From contig QFQM01000156.1 in assembly GCA_003243255.1 (NCBI GenBank), positions 1 to 10,373 on the forward strand: 10,373 nucleotides of DNA, in the 5' to 3' direction. Position 1 is the first letter of the stretch, and each line of letters begins with the position of its first letter. This DNA comes from Flavobacterium psychrophilum (GTDB taxonomy: Bacteria; Bacteroidota; Bacteroidia; Flavobacteriales; Flavobacteriaceae). The position numbers and the translations under genes were made by a program. The notes under the pieces were generated by a model. The model saw only the letters and a list, made by a program, of their open reading frames with translations. It searched no databases and was not told the origin of the DNA. This document shows positions 7,355 through 10,373 of the stretch, piece by piece.

Positions 7355-8212
7355 AGCTGATAATTTAAGCTGATAAAGCTTTCCGCCTGCATGTTTGTCT
7401 TTCTCATCTGCGATGAGTAAGGTATCATTGTCTATAAAGCAAAGACCTTCTTTCTGCGAAACGAATCCAAGTTCATGCATTTCCATTTTGCCATTAGCAA
7501 AATTACCTGAACCAAAACCGGTAATTACAAACACCTTATCACCTGTAAGCAGTACCGCTTTTTTACCGTCCGGGCTAATATCTGCAGCTGTTACAGCGCA
7601 TCGGTTAAAGTTCTTGCAGGTAGTTAGCTCTCCTAATAGCTGAGCCTTATGATTTCCCGGTTTATTGGGCACTTTATAGATGTAGAAATTTCCAACAAAT
7701 TTTGCACTCCTGTTTTTGGTAAACAGGTAAAAATTGCCTTTAAATTCAAAAAAGGCTTCACAATCGAACATCATTTTCGATTTTTTAGGAGGGAATTCTG
7801 TTTGTTCAGGATACGAAAATGCAATTTTATCTGAAACAGCAGCAGTTTTACCCGAGAGCTGATTTTTATCTACCTTATAAATCGCAAGGTCTTTTCTTGT
7901 ATTGTCATTATTCCCAAAATCACCAATATAAAGATTGCCCTGTGAATCAGAAGCCATTTCTTCCCAATCCGTATTTTTAAGATTGGATATAGTTACTGTA
8001 CTGATTGTTTTTCCGTCCTTGCCAAGTTTATATATCTTGTTTTTATTACCACTGTCTTCAAGTCCCCATAACGTTTTGGATTCAGGAAGATACTCAAGTG
8101 CCGATAGCTCCTTAAGATCGGTACTCCCCAGCTCTTTAAGGTGCTGACTGCTTCCTGAGCATGATACGACAAAAACAGATAAAACCGAGGCAGATAGGCG
8201 AAATAAATTCAT
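7340..8212 (-). CDS. Beta-propeller lipoprotein, SdiA-regulated/phytase-like family
   Basis: From the ATG at 8212 the product is 290 residues: MNLFRLSASVLSVFVVSC is a compact lipoprotein signal with C18 as the lipidated residue. An upstream in-frame ATG at 8239 would add nine residues (MRIFTKNIT) ahead of this signal and is less likely. The mature part shows repeating propeller strands with motifs such as KELSALEY...LWGLEDSGN, TDWEEMASDSQGNLYIGDFGN, MFDCEAFFE, TAADISPDGKKAVLLTG and SQKEGLCFIDNDTLLIADE. Acidic pairs of this kind are typical of calcium-binding phytase-like or esterase-like propellers, but enzymatic activity cannot be read from the sequence. It probably sits in the outer membrane or faces the periplasm. 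Its last 15 bp overlap the phosphoesterase gene in the opposite direction, with no terminator between them. The C-terminus looks altered by a 13-bp duplication. The fold is fairly sure; the function is not. Confidence 0.8.
   Translation of the reverse strand: MNLFRLSASVLSVFVVSCSGSSQHLKELGSTDLKELSALEYLPESKTLWGLEDSGNKNKIYKLGKDGKTISTVTISNLKNTDWEEMASDSQGNLYIGDFGNNDNTRKDLAIYKVDKNQLSGKTAAVSDKIAFSYPEQTEFPPKKSKMMFDCEAFFEFKGNFYLFTKNRSAKFVGNFYIYKVPNKPGNHKAQLLGELTTCKNFNRCAVTAADISPDGKKAVLLTGDKVFVITGFGSGNFANGKMEMHELGFVSQKEGLCFIDNDTLLIADEKDKHAGGKLYQLKLSALKAK
7351..7376. repeat. Imperfect 13-bp tandem duplication at the 3' end of gene 4
   Basis: On the - strand TTATCAGCTTAAA is followed directly by TTATCAGCTTTAA, identical at 12 of 13 positions. 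The unit length is not a multiple of three, so the second copy is read in another frame and gives the terminal residues LSALKAK. With one copy removed, the frame would read ...KLYQL and then TAA, ending 11 bp earlier. Confidence 0.8.
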
Positions 8213-8255
8213 AGTGATGTTTTTTGTAAAAATACGCATTTACCCTAAAACAAAA

Positions 8256-8278
8256 AACCATCACATAAAGTGATGGTT
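8256..8278 (-). terminator. Intrinsic terminator of gene 5
   Basis: Read on the - strand, AACCATCAC pairs perfectly with GTGATGGTT around a TTTAT loop, and the stem runs into TTTTGTTTT. It lies 24 bp past the stop codon of the small lipoprotein gene and before the start of gene 4, so it should separate the two - strand genes into different transcripts. Confidence 0.85.
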
Positions 8279-8301
8279 CTTCTACTATTAAAAATCAAAA
8301 A

Positions 8302-8811
8302 TTAGAACAATGGTGATTCATACCAAATCGAAGCCGATAAACAATACTGGCTTTTTGGTGTGCCTGCCGGACTTTCAAAAACAAACCTCCACTTATAGCA
8401 AGAAGGCATATTAGCCGGTAAAACTGAAATTGCCGGAGGCGAAGCAAGAACATTTTGTACAGATCCGGAAGGACCAAATGCCAAAAGAGTTCCCGTATTA
8501 CTATTCATATCATCGCAATCAGACAAAGGCTGAACTTCAACCCTCACCCTGTAGCTTGCAGATATACGTACAGGTCCCGTAATAGCTGGTGTAAAAACAA
8601 CTGTCGGATTACCAATACCATTTGACACATCGACGCTCACGCTTGCCGAAAGATCTGTAAAACATGTGGTTGTTGCCGATAATGCCTGCGCACTTTCTTC
8701 ATTCGCACGCTCTGAAACATCAGATTCATAATGCATCAATACCTCATCATTATCAGTTGAACAACTCCATACCCCTACAGCAATCATTACAAGTAATACT
8801 ATCTTTTTCAT
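8302..8811 (-). CDS. Small lipoprotein of unknown function
   Basis: The product is 169 residues from the ATG at 8811. A longer frame starting at a TTG (8838) adds nine residues, but that TTG is part of the -7 promoter element, so the ATG is the better start. MKKIVLLVMIAVGVWSC is a classic lipoprotein signal with C17 as the lipidated Cys. The mature protein begins with a flexible acidic segment (about 18-45), then a probably beta-rich domain with four cysteines (50, 99, 128, 147) that could form two disulfides in the periplasm or at the cell surface. The end is QYCLSASIWYESPLF, not a Por-secretion C-terminal domain. I do not recognise the family. It has its own promoter and terminator, so it appears to be a single-gene unit. 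Real coding is supported by the signal peptide and the flanking signals; the function is unknown. Confidence 0.8.
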   Translation of the reverse strand: MKKIVLLVMIAVGVWSCSTDNDEVLMHYESDVSERANEESAQALSATTTCFTDLSASVSVDVSNGIGNPTVVFTPAITGPVRISASYRVRVEVQPLSDCDDMNSNTGTLLAFGPSGSVQNVLASPPAISVLPANMPSCYKWRFVFESPAGTPKSQYCLSASIWYESPLF

Positions 8812-8835
8812 ATCCCCCACATAAATTGATAATAA

Positions 8836-8843
8836 CAAACATA
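8836..8843 (-). promoter_or_regulatory. -7 promoter element of gene 5
   Basis: On the - strand the sequence is TATGTTTG, an exact match to the Bacteroidota TAnnTTTG element. It is placed to start transcription about 20 nt before the ATG at 8811. No TTG is found at the usual -33 spacing; a run of T (A-tract 8862-8872 on the + strand) lies there instead. Its position argues against translation from the TTG at 8838. Confidence 0.6.
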
Positions 8844-8930
8844 ATGATGCACAAAAAAGTGAAAAAAAAAAAGAACAGAAAAACGTTAAACTGTATTTTT
8901 CTTCGACGAATTACATCTGGTTATTTTACT

Positions 8931-8957
8931 GTTAATCAACCGTTAATTATAGTTTCG
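8931..8957 (+). promoter_or_regulatory. Probable promoter/operator region of the YciE-SDR operon
   Basis: TAGTTTCG at 8950-8957 is one base off the TAnnTTTG consensus and lies about 50-60 bp before the YciE-type gene. Just upstream, GTTAAT occurs twice (8931-8936 and 8942-8947), 11 bp apart, about one helical turn, which would suit a regulator site. No TTG is seen at the usual -33 distance. Weak evidence. Confidence 0.3.
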
Positions 8958-9010
8958 TTATGACAAATCAAGTAGTACTAGCATTACCTTAGAGTATAAA
9001 ATTGAACGAA

Positions 9011-9541
9011 ATGCTTCAAAATATAGCACATCAAAGTTCTAACGAAGCTCAGGAGTTAAGAAGCCTGTTTGAAAAGTTATTGAAAGAAATTTACTGGGCT
9101 ACAGATGTTTTACTATCCGTTTATGAGGATATGAAAAAAAACAGTACATCAAAAGACCTGATAACATTAATAGAAAAAAATGGTAGAGAAACATCAAATC
9201 ATCGGCCGATAGTAGTAAAGATTTTTGAAAGTACCGGTATTGAGGCCCAGGCTCTATCTTATGAAGCTATCGAATGCTATATTAAAGAAGCATCTGATTT
9301 AGTTAATTATACAAAAAGAGGAGTAGTAAGAGATGCTGCTATTATTGCGATACTACAGAAAATAAAACATTATGAAATTGCTTGTTATGGAACGTTAAGG
9401 GCTTACGCAATTGCTCTGAGAGAAGAACATATGTTGGTGCTACTTGAGGAAATGCTAAAAGATGCAAAACAAGCCGATCTGGAATTATCGCATATTGCGG
9501 AATCTCATATAAATATAGAAGCTGCAGATAAAGAAATTTAA
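9011..9541 (+). CDS. YciE/YciF-type ferritin-like protein (DUF892)
   Basis: A 176-residue all-helical cytoplasmic protein of the DUF892 ferritin-like group, which is linked to osmotic, desiccation and oxidative stress; its exact biochemistry is unsettled. The signature runs through the protein: LFEKLLKEIYWATDVL (19-34) matches the family's first helix, and RDAAIIAILQKIKHYEIACYGTLRAYA (107-133 overall) matches the fourth-helix block, with H120 and E122 as likely metal ligands. The ATG at 9011 is preferred. An in-frame TTG at 9002 would add three residues, and a stop lies just before it at 8990-8992, so no longer start is possible. The SDR gene begins 5 bp after its stop codon, so the two are almost certainly co-transcribed. 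Family membership is sure; metal binding and function are inferred. Confidence 0.88.
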   Translation: MLQNIAHQSSNEAQELRSLFEKLLKEIYWATDVLLSVYEDMKKNSTSKDLITLIEKNGRETSNHRPIVVKIFESTGIEAQALSYEAIECYIKEASDLVNYTKRGVVRDAAIIAILQKIKHYEIACYGTLRAYAIALREEHMLVLLEEMLKDAKQADLELSHIAESHINIEAADKEI

Positions 9542-9546
9542 ACATT

Positions 9547-10373
9547 ATGGCAAAACCACAATCTTTTCCTAAGCAAACCCAAAGCCAGCCAGGCTATGAA
9601 AACAAAATGATTCCTGAGCCCGAAATCATTAGCAAAAACTATAAAGGTAGTGGCAGACTTAAAGGCAAAAAAGCCCTTATTACAGGAGGGGATAGCGGCA
9701 TTGGACGTAGTGCTGCATTGCATTTTGCCCGAGAAGGAGCAGATATTGCCATAATTTATTATGACGAGCATAAAGATGCAAAAGATACCAGGGACTTGAT
9801 TGAAAAAGAAGGCGCTAAATGTATTTTGATATGTGGAGACCTTAAAGATGAAGAGTTCTGTAAACAGGCTGTATCAGAAGCAATATCAGGAATTGGCGGT
9901 ATAAACATACTTGTTAATAATGCTGCGGTGCAATATCCACAGAAAAAATTTGAGGATATTACCGGTAATCAATTAAGAGAAACATTTGAAACCAATATAC
10001 TTTCATTCTTTTATGTTACACGCGAAGCGATAAAACATTTAAAGAAAGATGACAGTATTATTAATACGGCATCAGTAACAGCATACAGAGGCAGCTGGCA
10101 TCTTGTAGACTACAGCAGTACCAAAGGTGCTATAGTAAGTTTTACAAGATCACTGTCGGCAATGCTCGCTGAAAAAGGAATAAGGGTAAATGCAATAGCA
10201 CCCGGACCAATATGGACACCGCTTATTCCATCGACCTTTAAACCTGATGAAGTTGCAAAATTTGGACAGGACACGCCAATGAAACGTGCGGGTCAGCCCA
10301 GTGAAGTTGGCCCTGCTTATGTTTTCCTTGCCAGTGAAGAAGCTTCTTACATTACAGGGCAGGTAATACACAT
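9547..10373 (+). CDS. SDR family oxidoreductase, general stress protein 39 (YghA/YdaD) type, 3'-truncated
   Basis: NAD(P)-dependent short-chain dehydrogenase/reductase; 275 residues are present and the gene runs off the window, probably lacking only about the last ten. Residues 1-38 are the Pro/Gln-rich N-terminal extension (PKQTQSQPGYENKM) typical of this subgroup. The Rossmann cofactor motif TGGDSGIGR is at 46-54, GDL at 97-99, NNAA at 124-127, the catalytic-site Asn is N150, the catalytic Ser S176 (NTASVTAY), and Tyr-Lys Y189/K193 in DYSSTKGA. PGPIWTPL (219-226) is the usual loop after the active site. The substrate is unknown; relatives are general-stress proteins or aldehyde/sugar-alcohol reductases. 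The ATG at 9547 follows the YciE-type gene by 5 bp. YciE-like and GSP39-like genes often travel together in stress clusters, so one stress operon is likely. Confidence 0.93.
   Translation, partial: MAKPQSFPKQTQSQPGYENKMIPEPEIISKNYKGSGRLKGKKALITGGDSGIGRSAALHFAREGADIAIIYYDEHKDAKDTRDLIEKEGAKCILICGDLKDEEFCKQAVSEAISGIGGINILVNNAAVQYPQKKFEDITGNQLRETFETNILSFFYVTREAIKHLKKDDSIINTASVTAYRGSWHLVDYSSTKGAIVSFTRSLSAMLAEKGIRVNAIAPGPIWTPLIPSTFKPDEVAKFGQDTPMKRAGQPSEVGPAYVFLASEEASYITGQVIH

Noticed and set aside
8227..8253. Possible promoter for gene 4 (TATTTTTA with TTG upstream, - strand)
   Set aside because: The -7 match lacks the final G, the spacer is only 16 bp and the leader would be under 10 nt. The TTG also lies in the T-tract of the gene 5 terminator.
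1..10373. tRNA, rRNA, CRISPR array, insertion sequence or prophage genes
   Set aside because: I saw no cloverleaf, regularly spaced repeats, transposase motifs, terminal inverted repeats or phage proteins. The gaps between genes are all under about 200 bp.

Overview
The window looks like chromosomal DNA of a Flavobacterium-type member of the Bacteroidota. The signs are AT-rich, A-rich leaders without clear Shine-Dalgarno sequences, exact matches to the Bacteroidota -7 element TAnnTTTG, several short lipoprotein signals, and protein families typical of flavobacteria. It holds seven genes (the first and last run off the window edges), two intrinsic terminators and a few promoter candidates. There is no RNA gene, insertion sequence, prophage or CRISPR array.

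Layout. (1) 1-2360 (+): a large cytoplasmic GAF-domain protein, missing its first residues, ending at a symmetrical terminator (2361-2389) shared with the convergent gene 2. (2) 2394-3593 (-): an HD-domain phosphohydrolase joined by a Lys/Glu-rich linker to the membrane domain of Pycsar effectors (PycTM, formerly DUF5706); no pyrimidine cyclase is visible nearby. (3) 3620-7354 (+), divergent from gene 2 across 26 bp: a 1244-residue exported protein with a lipoprotein signal, a calcineurin-like phosphoesterase, a middle region with protein-kinase-like motifs, and a C-terminal Omp85/BamA-type beta-barrel. (4) 7340-8212 (-), overlapping the end of gene 3 by 15 bp: a beta-propeller lipoprotein related to SdiA-regulated/phytase-like proteins. 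(5) 8302-8811 (-): a small cysteine-containing lipoprotein of unknown function with its own promoter and terminator. (6, 7) 9011-9541 and 9547-10373 (+): a YciE-type (DUF892) ferritin-like protein and an SDR oxidoreductase of the general-stress-protein-39 group, 5 bp apart and probably one stress operon.

How they fit together. The window divides into an internal/membrane nucleotide-signalling part (genes 1-2), an outer-membrane phosphoesterase part (genes 3-4, plus perhaps 5) and a stress-protection operon (genes 6-7). The most unusual items are the HD-PycTM fusion without a cyclase, the phosphoesterase/kinase-like/Omp85 fusion, and a 13-bp tandem duplication at the 3' end of gene 4 that appears to have shifted its frame and pushed it into gene 3.
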